DNA from: Lentisphaerota bacterium
Lineage (GTDB): Bacteria > Verrucomicrobiota > Lentisphaeria > Oligosphaerales > Oligosphaeraceae
Assembly (NCBI GenBank): GCA_012800625.1
Contig: JAAZIY010000112.1
Span: 1-9,201 of the forward strand
Length of the DNA: 9,201 nucleotides
Direction: 5' to 3'
The first letter of the stretch is position 1. Each line of letters opens with the position of its first letter. Both the position numbers and the translations under genes were made by a program. The notes under the pieces were generated by a model. The model was not told where the DNA came from. It saw only the letters and a program-made list of their open reading frames with translations, and searched no databases. Positions 1-6,901 of this stretch are shown in pieces.

Positions 1-10
1 ACACTAAGGG
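1..10 (-). repeat. Truncated copy of the 10-bp repeat family
   Basis: The window opens with ACACTAAGGG. This matches the right end of the array at 2719-2790, which ends CACACTAAGGCC, in the same orientation. Read on the minus strand it becomes CCCTTAGTGT, comparable with GGCCTTAGTGTG and TGCCTTCGTGTG at the corresponding ends of the two full arrays. Only ten bases are visible, so membership in the family is inferred from the shared terminal sequence. Confidence 0.5.
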
Positions 11-41
11 CTTATACGGCGCCTGCCGCGCAGCATAAGCC
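9..41. other. Hairpin next to the left-edge repeat
   Basis: GGCTTAT at 9-15 is perfectly complementary to ATAAGCC at 35-41, and inside it CGGC (17-20) can pair with GCCG (25-28). The structure directly abuts the repeat remnant at 1-10. Neither strand shows a clean T-tract after it, so I do not call it a terminator. It could be a flank of a mobile or repeat element, or part of the 3' region of a gene outside the window. Confidence 0.35.
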
Positions 42-100
42 GCTTGACCGTTTTGGCTTGTTGGCAAAAGGGAGCCGGACTCAGTGAATAAGGAATCCGC

Positions 101-122
101 CGCGCCCTCTCCCTGGGGCGCG
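101..122 (-). terminator. GC-rich hairpin after the MFS gene, possible terminator
   Basis: CGCGCCC (101-107) pairs perfectly with GGGCGCG (116-122) around an 8-base loop, 16 bases beyond the stop codon of the minus-strand transporter gene. The minus-strand sequence after the stem (GCGGATTCCTTATTC) is only weakly T-rich, so it would be an atypical intrinsic terminator. It may instead protect the 3' end of the transcript. Confidence 0.35.
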
Positions 123-137
123 TTGTCGTTTCCCTTC

Positions 138-1340
138 TCATTCTTCCTTCAGCACTGTTTTTCTCATGCTGTGGAATCCTATGGCGGCGGCCACCGCTAA
201 TAAAGAAAGCGTTCCCCACAGCGCCACTGGCTGACTCGAGAGCTTCTGAAAGAGCATGGCACCTATCCAAGGTCCCAGAGCATAGCCTATGCCTCTCACC
301 AGGCTTAGGGTGGCCATGCTGCGTCCGGTTGCGCTGCGTGGCACCAGCCTGCTGACCATGGTATACAGTGATGGTTGCACAATTACTTCGCCCTGGGTCA
401 GAAGAAACACCGCCACAACCAGCTTCAGGCCGCTGTCGCAGAAGCCCAGGGAGAAATAGCCCAGGGCATAAAGTGCCGCACCTCCCACAAGCTGCGAGGG
501 CAGGTGCCAGTTCAGTCTGCCGAGCAGCCGCGTCACCGGCAGTTGGAAGAAAATCACTGTAAAGCCGTTGACCGAGTATACCAGGCCAAGCACGTTGCGG
601 CTGATGCCCACCACTGTCGTAGCATAGATAGAGAGTAGCGAATAGAGCTGGGAGGTCAACAAAAACAGCAGGAAGCTAAAGAAAAGCAACTTCAGCAGGG
701 CTGCGTTTGCCAGTAGTTCGCGGCTGCCCAGCTCGGGCTGCAAAGCCTCTGCCACATTGCGCGTGGGCTGATGCCGAGCCAGCTCGGGGCAATTGCGCCC
801 GGTGTAGACATAGCCCAGCACGCATAGCGCAGCAGTGGCTGTGAACATCAGAGGAAAAGGGGTTCTCGCCAAAAAGGCGCCCAGCATCGGCCCCAAAGCC
901 CAACCCACATTAGTGCCTATACGGATTTTGCCGTAGATTTTAGGACGCTCCGCCACACTGCTCATATCTACCAGGTAGGAGTCTGCCGCCACTTGAAAAA
1001 ATACGCCTATGCCGGCATTGCACATCAGCAGCATGGCAAAGAGCCAGAAGGGGGCCTGGCAATATGCCATGAAGGCCAGAAGCAGGAATATGAGGGCGCG
1101 CAGGCTTTGTCCCAGCTGCATAATGGCATGGCGACCCACCCTGTCGGTAAGCCAGCCGGCCAGGGGAGGCGTCAAGACATTGGCCAGTCCCATCAAGGGA
1201 AATATCAGACCCACCCTGCTCATGGGAATCTGGCGCTCACTATGTAAATAGATGGGTATAAATGGGTAGACAATCGAGTATGCCAGCGAGTTGATGGCCC
1301 AGGCGATGGCTAGGGAGGTGGAGCGCTGCAAGGCATGCAT
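138..1340 (-). CDS. MFS transporter, 12-TM efflux/sugar-type
   Basis: This encodes a 400-residue inner-membrane carrier of the major facilitator superfamily, the normal length for a 12-helix member. The hydrophobic segments fall into two groups of six around a hydrophilic loop at about residues 181-212. Visible hallmarks are motif A in the loop between helices 2 and 3 (GWLTDRVGRHA, residues 62-72) and GxxxGPxxGA-like motifs in helix 5 (about 146-155) and helix 11 (about 352-361). The latter are typical of drug/H+ antiporters but also occur in sugar-efflux carriers. The ATG at 1340 has AGGA ten bases upstream. The gene lies 165 bases downstream of the regulator on the same strand, so the two may be co-transcribed. 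The substrate cannot be read from the sequence; export or uptake of a sugar linked to the neighbouring glycoside hydrolase is a guess from context. Confidence 0.9.
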   Translation of the reverse strand: MHALQRSTSLAIAWAINSLAYSIVYPFIPIYLHSERQIPMSRVGLIFPLMGLANVLTPPLAGWLTDRVGRHAIMQLGQSLRALIFLLLAFMAYCQAPFWLFAMLLMCNAGIGVFFQVAADSYLVDMSSVAERPKIYGKIRIGTNVGWALGPMLGAFLARTPFPLMFTATAALCVLGYVYTGRNCPELARHQPTRNVAEALQPELGSRELLANAALLKLLFFSFLLFLLTSQLYSLLSIYATTVVGISRNVLGLVYSVNGFTVIFFQLPVTRLLGRLNWHLPSQLVGGAALYALGYFSLGFCDSGLKLVVAVFLLTQGEVIVQPSLYTMVSRLVPRSATGRSMATLSLVRGIGYALGPWIGAMLFQKLSSQPVALWGTLSLLAVAAAIGFHSMRKTVLKEE

Positions 1341-1505
1341 CTATATGCTTTCCTGTCAATTATTTGCTATGGTTGTATATTTTGGGCAGTCGGGATGTTT
1401 TGAGGACAAGACGCCAGGAAAAGCAGGACACCTAAGACTGCCAAGAGCGGAAAGAGCAAGAAAAGCAGACTAAAGCCTAAACAAATTTGTGCTGTCTTCG
1501 TGCGC
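1341..1505. other. Regulator-MFS intergenic spacer with repeat-like remnants
   Basis: This 165-base spacer separates two minus-strand genes and holds no ORF worth calling. Two short stretches resemble units of the 10-bp repeat family: GGACACCTAAGAC at 1426-1438 (compare GGACACTAAGAC at 2717-2728) and GTCTTCGTG at 1494-1502 (found in the array at 6831-6890). They may be decayed repeats or chance matches. The AT-rich stretch at about 1355-1385 could supply a promoter for the transporter, but I see no convincing -35/-10 pair. Confidence 0.35.
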
Positions 1506-2645
1506 TTAGTCAGACTTGGGGTTTTCACCGGCCATAGCCAGGTCATTGTGCGGTTTTAGCGTCGGCGCCTTCATACTGCCACGCCGCAGCAGCTTAGTAG
1601 GCACCTTGATAATATAGTTGCGCTCGTCAGCTTGTTCGATCATACGCAGAAGCAACTCGGCTGCGTCAACATAGCAACGGGTTATGCTCTTGTCTATAGA
1701 AGTAATACACTTTTTTCTGGGTGTGTCCTCGGGCAGAACGCCCTCGACATTGTCGATGCTAAACAGGTCCGGGCGCTTTTTAGGCTCCGGCAAAGCTTTT
1801 TCCATGCCGAACAAAAAGTAGTCCGACAGTGATACCATTAGGGTTCTGCGACAGCTTCCCAGCTTATTCTGGCTGAAATATTGTTCAGCCATAGCCTCGG
1901 CATTGCTATTGCCGCTGACATTGAATTCAATAAACTGCAGACAGCTGGAACTGACGCCTTGTTTATCAAAGAACTCCAGCAGCTCTTTCAGCATGGCTTT
2001 GCCATTTGAATGGGTTGGGTGCAATACAATGATACGTTTATAGTAATGCAGGTCAAATGTTTGAGCCAGCTCTAGCAACCCACAGCTAAAATCGGGTACT
2101 ATCTGACTACAGCTGAGGTCCTGGCGCACATAGGACAGGCCTACCATCACGATTTTGCCACTGAACCCACGCAACGATTTTTGCGTGAGCTGATCAAGGT
2201 AGCTGCCCTCAAGCAAGATACCGTTTAGATTGCAGAGCTTGGCCTGAGCCAAAGCGGGGTTTTGCAGTTCATGATAGGAGATATAGGAGAGGGGGCAGTC
2301 CCTGGAGTCCAGGTACTCCAGCATATTGCGGAATGCATAGGCAAAGAGATGCTGGTCTGAATTGGGGCCAGGCGGCGAGCCTATATAGGCTATCTGCGGC
2401 AATGCCGGCGGATCGTGTTGAATAAAGCTGCCGCTGCGAGGCACGCGGTAAATAAAGCCCTGACTGGCCAAGATATCTAAAATTCGGTCTGCAGTGACTG
2501 TGGAAATGCCGTAACGTGAAGCCAAAGCGCGCACCGAAGGCACTGCGCTGTGCGCCGGCAAACGCTTTTTCAATAACTCCTGATATAGACGCTGAGCCAA
2601 AACCACACTTTTGCTCTTGTAACTACATTCCATAATGCGATCCAC
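1506..2645 (-). CDS. GntR-type winged-helix regulator with LacI-type sensor domain
   Basis: This encodes a 379-residue cytoplasmic DNA-binding regulator. Residues about 15-76 form a GntR-family winged helix: the PSVRALASRYGIS segment (36-48) is the classic helix-turn-helix, followed by the wing at YRVPRSGSFI (66-75). Residues about 83-357 resemble the LacI/periplasmic-binding-protein sensor fold, ending in the typical VPTKLLRRGS signature (348-357). This domain order is that of AraR-type repressors, which sense a sugar. The start is taken as GTG at 2645 because AAAAGGA lies seven bases upstream; the next in-frame ATG (2633) is too far from it. The gene is divergent from the secreted glycoside-hydrolase-like gene and upstream of the MFS gene. 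Control of one or both in response to a saccharide is the natural inference. The ligand is unknown. Confidence 0.88.
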   Translation of the reverse strand: MDRIMECSYKSKSVVLAQRLYQELLKKRLPAHSAVPSVRALASRYGISTVTADRILDILASQGFIYRVPRSGSFIQHDPPALPQIAYIGSPPGPNSDQHLFAYAFRNMLEYLDSRDCPLSYISYHELQNPALAQAKLCNLNGILLEGSYLDQLTQKSLRGFSGKIVMVGLSYVRQDLSCSQIVPDFSCGLLELAQTFDLHYYKRIIVLHPTHSNGKAMLKELLEFFDKQGVSSSCLQFIEFNVSGNSNAEAMAEQYFSQNKLGSCRRTLMVSLSDYFLFGMEKALPEPKKRPDLFSIDNVEGVLPEDTPRKKCITSIDKSITRCYVDAAELLLRMIEQADERNYIIKVPTKLLRRGSMKAPTLKPHNDLAMAGENPKSD

Positions 2646-2652
2646 GGCTTTT

Positions 2653-2659
2653 TCCTTTT
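2653..2659 (-). promoter_or_regulatory. Ribosome binding site fixing the GTG start of the regulator
   Basis: On the minus strand AAAAGGA ends seven bases before GTG 2645-2643. It is 19 bases from the in-frame ATG at 2633, so it favours the GTG start. Confidence 0.6.
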
Positions 2660-2667
2660 GTTGTATT

Positions 2668-2688
2668 ACTGAAAACTGCCTTTTCAGT
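2668..2688. promoter_or_regulatory. Perfect inverted repeat, candidate operator
   Basis: ACTGAAAA (2668-2675) and TTTTCAGT (2681-2688) are perfect 8-base inverted arms around the spacer CTGCC, 23 bases upstream of the regulator start. On the minus strand a weak promoter can be drawn around it, with TTAACT (2686-2691) and TAATAC (2663-2668) spaced by 17 bases. That would put the palindrome between -35 and -10, as expected for autorepression. Against this promoter, its predicted start would fall at the ribosome binding site. Binding by the adjacent GntR/LacI-type protein is an inference; I found no second perfect copy in the window. Confidence 0.45.
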
Positions 2689-2718
2689 TAAAATCGCGGA
2701 TAAGGCCATTTTTATTGG

Positions 2719-2790
2719 ACACTAAGACACACTAAGACACACTAAGACACACTAAGACACACTAAGACACACAAAATCACACTAAGGCCT
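2719..2790 (-). repeat. 10-bp tandem repeat array A
   Basis: Five exact copies of ACTAAGACAC occupy 2721-2770, followed by two degenerate units (ACAAAATCAC, ACTAAGGCCT). On the minus strand the unit is TGTGTCTTAG. The array starts at the left with TTGGACAC and ends at the right with CACACTAAGGCC. The array at 6825-6895 has the same ends in the opposite orientation. TAAGGCC also occurs just outside the left edge (2701-2707) and again at the right edge (2783-2789). There are no spacers, so this is not CRISPR. It lies between the regulator and the glycoside-hydrolase-like gene. Confidence 0.85.
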
Positions 2791-3144
2791 AACTAAGCTG
2801 CTGCAAGAAGGCCACCCAGGGAAATACCGATGTTCACTACGGGGGATAATATAATGCCATTTGTGTTGTTATAGCAATTTTATGACAGAGTTTTTTGCCT
2901 GTCCAGTTTTTCCACTTAAAAACCTTGCAAATCATCCGTCTTCCTCTATATTAAATCCGGTCTTACAGATTAAGCTGGCTTTTTGGGTCGCAAATGGAGT
3001 ACAAGGCGCATTGTTTTCGGTTCGGCCTAGTATTTGCTGCCCTGTCTTGGCTAAGCAATACGTTTCACAGCAGCACATCAACATTTTTCGTTTGATTTTA
3101 ATTTTTATATTACACTTCCCCTCGCGTTCACTTAAGGAGTAAAA
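2791..3144 (+). promoter_or_regulatory. Long leader upstream of the glycoside-hydrolase-like gene
   Basis: These 354 bases without a supported gene precede the ATG at 3145. A perfect TATAAT occurs at 2850-2855, but no good -35 lies 16-18 bases upstream (the nearest TTGACA-like sequence is too close), so the promoter is tentative. The remainder is AT-rich with poly-T runs near 3083-3110. A strong AAGGAG at 3134-3139 sits five bases before the ATG. No riboswitch that I recognise is evident. Confidence 0.4.
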
Positions 3145-6036
3145 ATGCCTTATCCCCGTCAGTCAATCTTGCTTGTTCTCTGCGCCGTACTACTCGGTCT
3201 CAGTCCCTATTCTTTTGCTTTACAATATGAAATCACGCGAAGCGCTGAGCGCATCAGCTCCATTAGCCTGGAAAACTCGCTGCTTAGAGTAAGCATCAGT
3301 GAAAAAGGTGCCCGTCTCAGCCAGTTATACTTAAAGCAAAGTGGCATCGAACTCAGTCAGGATAACGAGCATACTTTCTCTGGCCTAGGCAAGTTCCGCG
3401 ATGTGCTTTTCAATAATGTCGAAACCATTAGCGCCAGGCACAGCCTGGAGTTGGATGAAAGCCAGCCCGGACTGCTGAAGGTGAGCGCGCTCTACACCGC
3501 AAAAAGCGGCAATCTGGCTGGTATGCAGATCATCCGTAGCTTCATATTGCGCGAAAATGCCGCCTATTTAGACTGCCAGCTGATGCTAAGGTGCATTGAA
3601 AACCCTGCCAGCTTCCAGCTTAATATGCATAATTTTTTTCCGGTTCAAGAAAACAATACCGACTTGAGCTTTTACCTGCCCACACAGCGCGGCCTGGCCA
3701 AATTCTCTCACAGTGAGGCGGTGCTGCAGAAAATGAACCTTATCCTCGATCCAGCACAGCCCTGGTGCGCTTTTATAGACCATAAAAACCGTGCGGGTTT
3801 GGCCGTTGTGGCAAAAAACCTGCAGCTGCTAGACGCCATGTACGTGTGGGCAGTGCAAAACAGCTTCACCCTGGAAATGAATTTCAAGGAGGCACAGCTG
3901 CGCCCGGTGGCAGCCGCCGACGAGTGGGAAGTGGAATACCGCCTGGTACCGCTGCAAGGAATTAACGATATTAGAAAAATCGATGCCAATGGAGCATTTG
4001 CACTGGAACAACAAAATGGCGACTGGCAAGCCAGTTTCATGGCACTAAGTCCAACGCAGGCTGAATTCAGCGCCAGGCAAGGCGACAAAACGCTGGCAAG
4101 CCAACAAGTAGACTTAAAATGGCCAAATCAATGCGCGAACCTACAATGGCAAAAAGAAAAAGACAAGCAAGACATACTGCTGAGCTTCACGGCAAAGGAA
4201 TTCAGCTCTGAACTAAAGCTGACTAACGAGGAAATCTCCGCCGCAAAAATTAAACTGCTCAGTGAATTGCCTAAACGAGAATTGACAGGGGTAAACGGGT
4301 TTTATTACTATTTTCCGGAACTCTGGCTCAGCGACGAAGCACAGACGGCTTTCTCGTTCGGGCTAAGAGGCGACTTTAGAAAACGAAATGACTTCCGCTT
4401 TGCCATTGACTTGCCTGAGGGTGTAGAGCTGACTCACTCTCCAGCCAAAATCCTGGCCGAGTCCACCCTGGAGTTACAGGGCAAGGCGTACAAACGCGTA
4501 GAAATTCATTCTTTCCGCAAGATTGACTATTACAACTCCATCACCTTGCACCTGCAAATTGGCCCTGATTTCAAAGAAGGCAGCCAGGCCTATATACAGG
4601 CGCTATGGAAAGGTGGGGCGCAGACTGCGGAGGCCATCACGCTAAAACAAGCTCCGAAAATGCGCAACATTGGCTCTGGCTTCAAGCACTTCAAACTGGG
4701 CATGCATGATGACATAGCCAGACAGGCTTGGCCGCCCTTCGCACGCATGGGCGTCAATGTCTTTATGTTGAGCCGTTGGGCCCCGCCCTTGATCCTCTAT
4801 GGCTATCATGGCAAAGGGCACTTGCAGACGGAGGTTGACAATATCAAGCAGGCAGGTATGTTCCCTATCTACGGCTACCCAGACCCGTATACTGCCGTAG
4901 GCAGAGTGCTGCAAAAAATGCAACCCTACTACAAGGGAGCCTGCACGCTTTATCATCCCGAAGAAAAATACATTGAAATAGACCTGGAAGATGCCAAGGC
5001 GCTAAACATACACGGTAAAAGAGTCAATATGCCATGCCCCAGCTTTCACGGTCAACTACTGGACAAGGCGGTAGACAGCCTGAAAAGCGTGATTGACTAC
5101 GGCTTCGAACACATGACATATGACGAGGAAATGTGGTCCTCGGGAAATACCATATGCTACTGCCAAAGATGCAAAAACAAATTTGCCGAGTTCCTAAAAA
5201 ACAAATATCCGCAGCTGGAATACATGGACCCGGCAACTGCGACCTTGGAAGCCAATAAATACCCGGAGATATTTGACGCCTGGTGGGACTTCAAAACCGA
5301 CCAGGTCGCCGAAATCTACAAGACCCTGCGCCATACCATAGACACATACGAGCCTAGGGGCGAAAAACGGCAAATCTGGGTCTGGGTTGACTACTCGGTG
5401 GGGCCAGGACGCTACGGAGCCATCACTCATCGGCTTACCGACTATGCCAAGCTAGGCCAATACACCGACTTACTGTTGCCCATGATCTATACCCCCAATG
5501 CGCTTGATGTAGCCCGTTGCATAGAAAATGGCTACAAGGCGCTAGCAGGCAAGAGAGGAAAAATCGCCGCTGGGCTGTCGCCCAACCGCACCTACGAATA
5601 CTTCCGGGTGGCCTCTGGCAACCTGGCCCCGGAAGACGCCATGCGCCAGCAGCTCTTGGAGACCTTCTTCAACGGCGGCCAAGCCGCCGTGGTCTGGGCC
5701 TGGAAATCGGCTTTGCGCGGAGCCTTAGACTACTATAAGATGTCGGAGGCCGTCTATATGCTACTGCCTGTCGAGAACATACTCTATGCCGGGGAACGGC
5801 AGGACAGCCTGCTGCAAAACAGCAACCCCGATGTCAAACTGACGGTCTGGGAGCATCAGGGCAAGCTGGCTGTTTTCCTGCGCAACTACGAAAGCGAAAC
5901 GCTTAAAACCAGCTTGGTTTTGCCGCCTGGCTACAAGAGCATCACTGACACTTTGACCCGAGAAACCATTCCCTACCAAAACAAACTGGAGCTCAGTTTT
6001 CAAGATGAGCGCCTGAAAGTACTACTCATCGAATAA
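3145..6036 (+). CDS. Exported glycoside-hydrolase-like protein with TIM barrel
   Basis: This is a 963-residue protein beginning with a signal peptide (hydrophobic core 8-19, likely cleavage after SFA at residue 25), so it acts outside the cytoplasm. Residues about 26-275 look like a beta-sandwich of the galactose-mutarotase kind (ENSLLRVSISEKGARLSQLY). About 276-505 is further beta-rich sequence. From about 507 to 870 the pattern is a (beta/alpha)8 barrel resembling clan GH-A-like hydrolases. YDEEMW (659-664), at the end of a predicted strand, carries acidic residues well placed for catalysis and is followed by a Cys cluster (C671, C673, C676). Later strands include LLPMIYT (777-783) and AAVVWAWKS (847-855). 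A small beta domain closes the C-terminus. AAGGAG five bases before the ATG supports the start. I cannot assign a GH family, and the nucleophile is not certain. The gene is divergent from a sugar-type regulator and followed by another exported protein. Confidence 0.75.
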   Translation: MPYPRQSILLVLCAVLLGLSPYSFALQYEITRSAERISSISLENSLLRVSISEKGARLSQLYLKQSGIELSQDNEHTFSGLGKFRDVLFNNVETISARHSLELDESQPGLLKVSALYTAKSGNLAGMQIIRSFILRENAAYLDCQLMLRCIENPASFQLNMHNFFPVQENNTDLSFYLPTQRGLAKFSHSEAVLQKMNLILDPAQPWCAFIDHKNRAGLAVVAKNLQLLDAMYVWAVQNSFTLEMNFKEAQLRPVAAADEWEVEYRLVPLQGINDIRKIDANGAFALEQQNGDWQASFMALSPTQAEFSARQGDKTLASQQVDLKWPNQCANLQWQKEKDKQDILLSFTAKEFSSELKLTNEEISAAKIKLLSELPKRELTGVNGFYYYFPELWLSDEAQTAFSFGLRGDFRKRNDFRFAIDLPEGVELTHSPAKILAESTLELQGKAYKRVEIHSFRKIDYYNSITLHLQIGPDFKEGSQAYIQALWKGGAQTAEAITLKQAPKMRNIGSGFKHFKLGMHDDIARQAWPPFARMGVNVFMLSRWAPPLILYGYHGKGHLQTEVDNIKQAGMFPIYGYPDPYTAVGRVLQKMQPYYKGACTLYHPEEKYIEIDLEDAKALNIHGKRVNMPCPSFHGQLLDKAVDSLKSVIDYGFEHMTYDEEMWSSGNTICYCQRCKNKFAEFLKNKYPQLEYMDPATATLEANKYPEIFDAWWDFKTDQVAEIYKTLRHTIDTYEPRGEKRQIWVWVDYSVGPGRYGAITHRLTDYAKLGQYTDLLLPMIYTPNALDVARCIENGYKALAGKRGKIAAGLSPNRTYEYFRVASGNLAPEDAMRQQLLETFFNGGQAAVVWAWKSALRGALDYYKMSEAVYMLLPVENILYAGERQDSLLQNSNPDVKLTVWEHQGKLAVFLRNYESETLKTSLVLPPGYKSITDTLTRETIPYQNKLELSFQDERLKVLLIE

Positions 6037-6092
6037 GCCTGTCAGGTAGCCGCAGCAAAAAAGTCAGATTTTATACACGCAAGCGCATTTAT

Positions 6093-6128
6093 GGCGCGGT
6101 GGTGACGCAATGCAGTCAACGCCGCGCC
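6093..6128 (+). other. Strong hairpin between the two exported-protein genes
   Basis: GGCGCGG (6093-6099) pairs with CCGCGCC (6122-6128). The stem continues inwards through a T-G wobble (6100/6121), then GGTGAC (6101-6106) against GTCAAC (6115-6120) with one G-A mismatch, closing on an 8-base loop. This gives a 14-position stem with one mismatch. No T-tract follows, and the ribosome binding site of the next gene starts 11 bases later. It could stabilise the upstream message or lower translation of the downstream gene relative to the first. Confidence 0.5.
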
Positions 6129-6152
6129 GCGCGCACAGAAGGATTTTGCCAT

Positions 6153-6704
6153 ATGTCATATAAGCATTTTTTACTTTTGCTATTCTGCATGTTTTCCTTG
6201 CTGGGCAGTGCGGCAGACTACTCTTTTCCCGAGTGGCTGCGCCTGATGAGCGACCGAGGCTCGTTTTCAACCCGCTGGCATATGCTCAGCTCATCAAAGA
6301 ACCCGGTGAGCAAAACCCTGGAGCTAGACTTCGCTCCCGAAGAACTGTTGGAGGCCGCCATCGAGTATGAAATACAGGTTGCGCCCTACGACCCCAAGTT
6401 GAAACACCATATTAATGCCGCTGACTACGTCTGGCCAAATCTCCTGCTCACTTTGAACGGACAGACTGTATTGGACGAACCTGCTGCCAAGCACATAAAA
6501 AAAGGCCGTCATGTCTTGGCATTGAACCCAGCATTACTGCAAAAAGGAGACAACCTGCTACAGTTCAAATGGGCTCCGATGCCGCCAGACAAGCCGGAAA
6601 ACCTGCGTTACGGATACATATATTTCACTAGGGACCAGGAAGGCGAAGTCGACAAGGCACTGCATATAAGACTGCTGTTGCGCTTCAAAAGCTCGGTGAA
6701 CTAG
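6153..6704 (+). CDS. Small exported beta-sandwich protein
   Basis: This 183-residue protein has a clear signal peptide (hydrophobic 6-18, cleavage likely near GSAA, residues 18-21). The mature part is beta-rich, and the segments WPNLLLTLNGQTV (94-106) and KGDNLLQFKW (131-140) resemble the strands of galactose-binding-like domains appended to carbohydrate-active enzymes. No enzyme motif is visible, so it is best described as a hypothetical, possibly carbohydrate-binding, protein. ATG 6153 is preferred over an in-frame upstream start at 6099 because AAGGA lies at 6139-6143, because the signal peptide then begins properly, and because the extra residues would fall in the hairpin. It follows the glycoside-hydrolase-like gene by 116 bases on the same strand and probably shares its transcript. 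Confidence 0.72.
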   Translation: MSYKHFLLLLFCMFSLLGSAADYSFPEWLRLMSDRGSFSTRWHMLSSSKNPVSKTLELDFAPEELLEAAIEYEIQVAPYDPKLKHHINAADYVWPNLLLTLNGQTVLDEPAAKHIKKGRHVLALNPALLQKGDNLLQFKWAPMPPDKPENLRYGYIYFTRDQEGEVDKALHIRLLLRFKSSVN

Positions 6705-6722
6705 AATTCCTTACATTGGGCC

Positions 6723-6758
6723 GGGTGCGGGTGCGAGTGCGGGAACGGGAATGGGGAG
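6723..6758 (+). repeat. Six-unit GGG-rich hexamer repeat
   Basis: Six hexamers run in register: GGGTGC, GGGTGC, GAGTGC, GGGAAC, GGGAAT, GGGGAG. The first base lies 18 bases after the stop codon at 6704. Five runs of three or more G are spaced by 3, 9, 3 and 3 bases, so the plus strand (the transcript of the exported-protein genes) could form a G-quadruplex with one long loop. Confidence 0.7.
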
Positions 6759-6824
6759 CAGCCTGAAAGTGGAACCGCCAGTAGGCAAAAAATACAACCT
6801 AACTCAGTAACTCCAACGATTTTG

Positions 6825-6895
6825 CCTTCGTGTGTCTTGGTGTGTCTTGGTGTGTCTTCGTGTGTCTTGGTGTGTCTTCGTGTGACTTCGTGTCC
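6825..6895 (+). repeat. 10-bp tandem repeat array B, inverted relative to A
   Basis: After CCTTCG (6825-6830) come five units TGTGTCTTSG (6831-6880; S alternates between G and C), one variant TGTGACTTCG (6881-6890) and TGTCC (6891-6895). Compared on the minus strand, array A has the same 10-bp register, the same CCTTNGTGTG start and the same TGTCCAA end, differing mainly at unit position 9. The two arrays therefore form a roughly 4-kb-apart inverted pair around the exported-protein genes. This copy lies in the convergent gap between those genes and brxL. Confidence 0.85.
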
Positions 6896-6901
6896 AAATT
6901 C

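Noticed and set aside
2719..2790. Array A as a CRISPR
   Set aside because: The 10-bp units are contiguous without unique spacers and no cas genes are present.
2850..2855. TATAAT as a firm promoter for the GH-like gene
   Set aside because: The hexamer is perfect but no acceptable -35 lies at the right distance and the ATG is almost 300 bases away, so it is mentioned only as tentative within the leader.
2861..3142. Plus-strand open frame of 93 codons upstream of the glycoside-hydrolase-like gene
   Set aside because: It starts with TTG without a good ribosome binding site, its stop overlaps the Shine-Dalgarno of the next gene, and the composition is that of AT-rich non-coding DNA with many Cys, Phe and Ser.
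3708..4088. Minus-strand open frame of 126 codons within the exported GH-like gene
   Set aside because: It is rich in Ser, Cys and Ala in the manner of an antisense shadow, and the sense frame is clearly coding with signal peptide and RBS.
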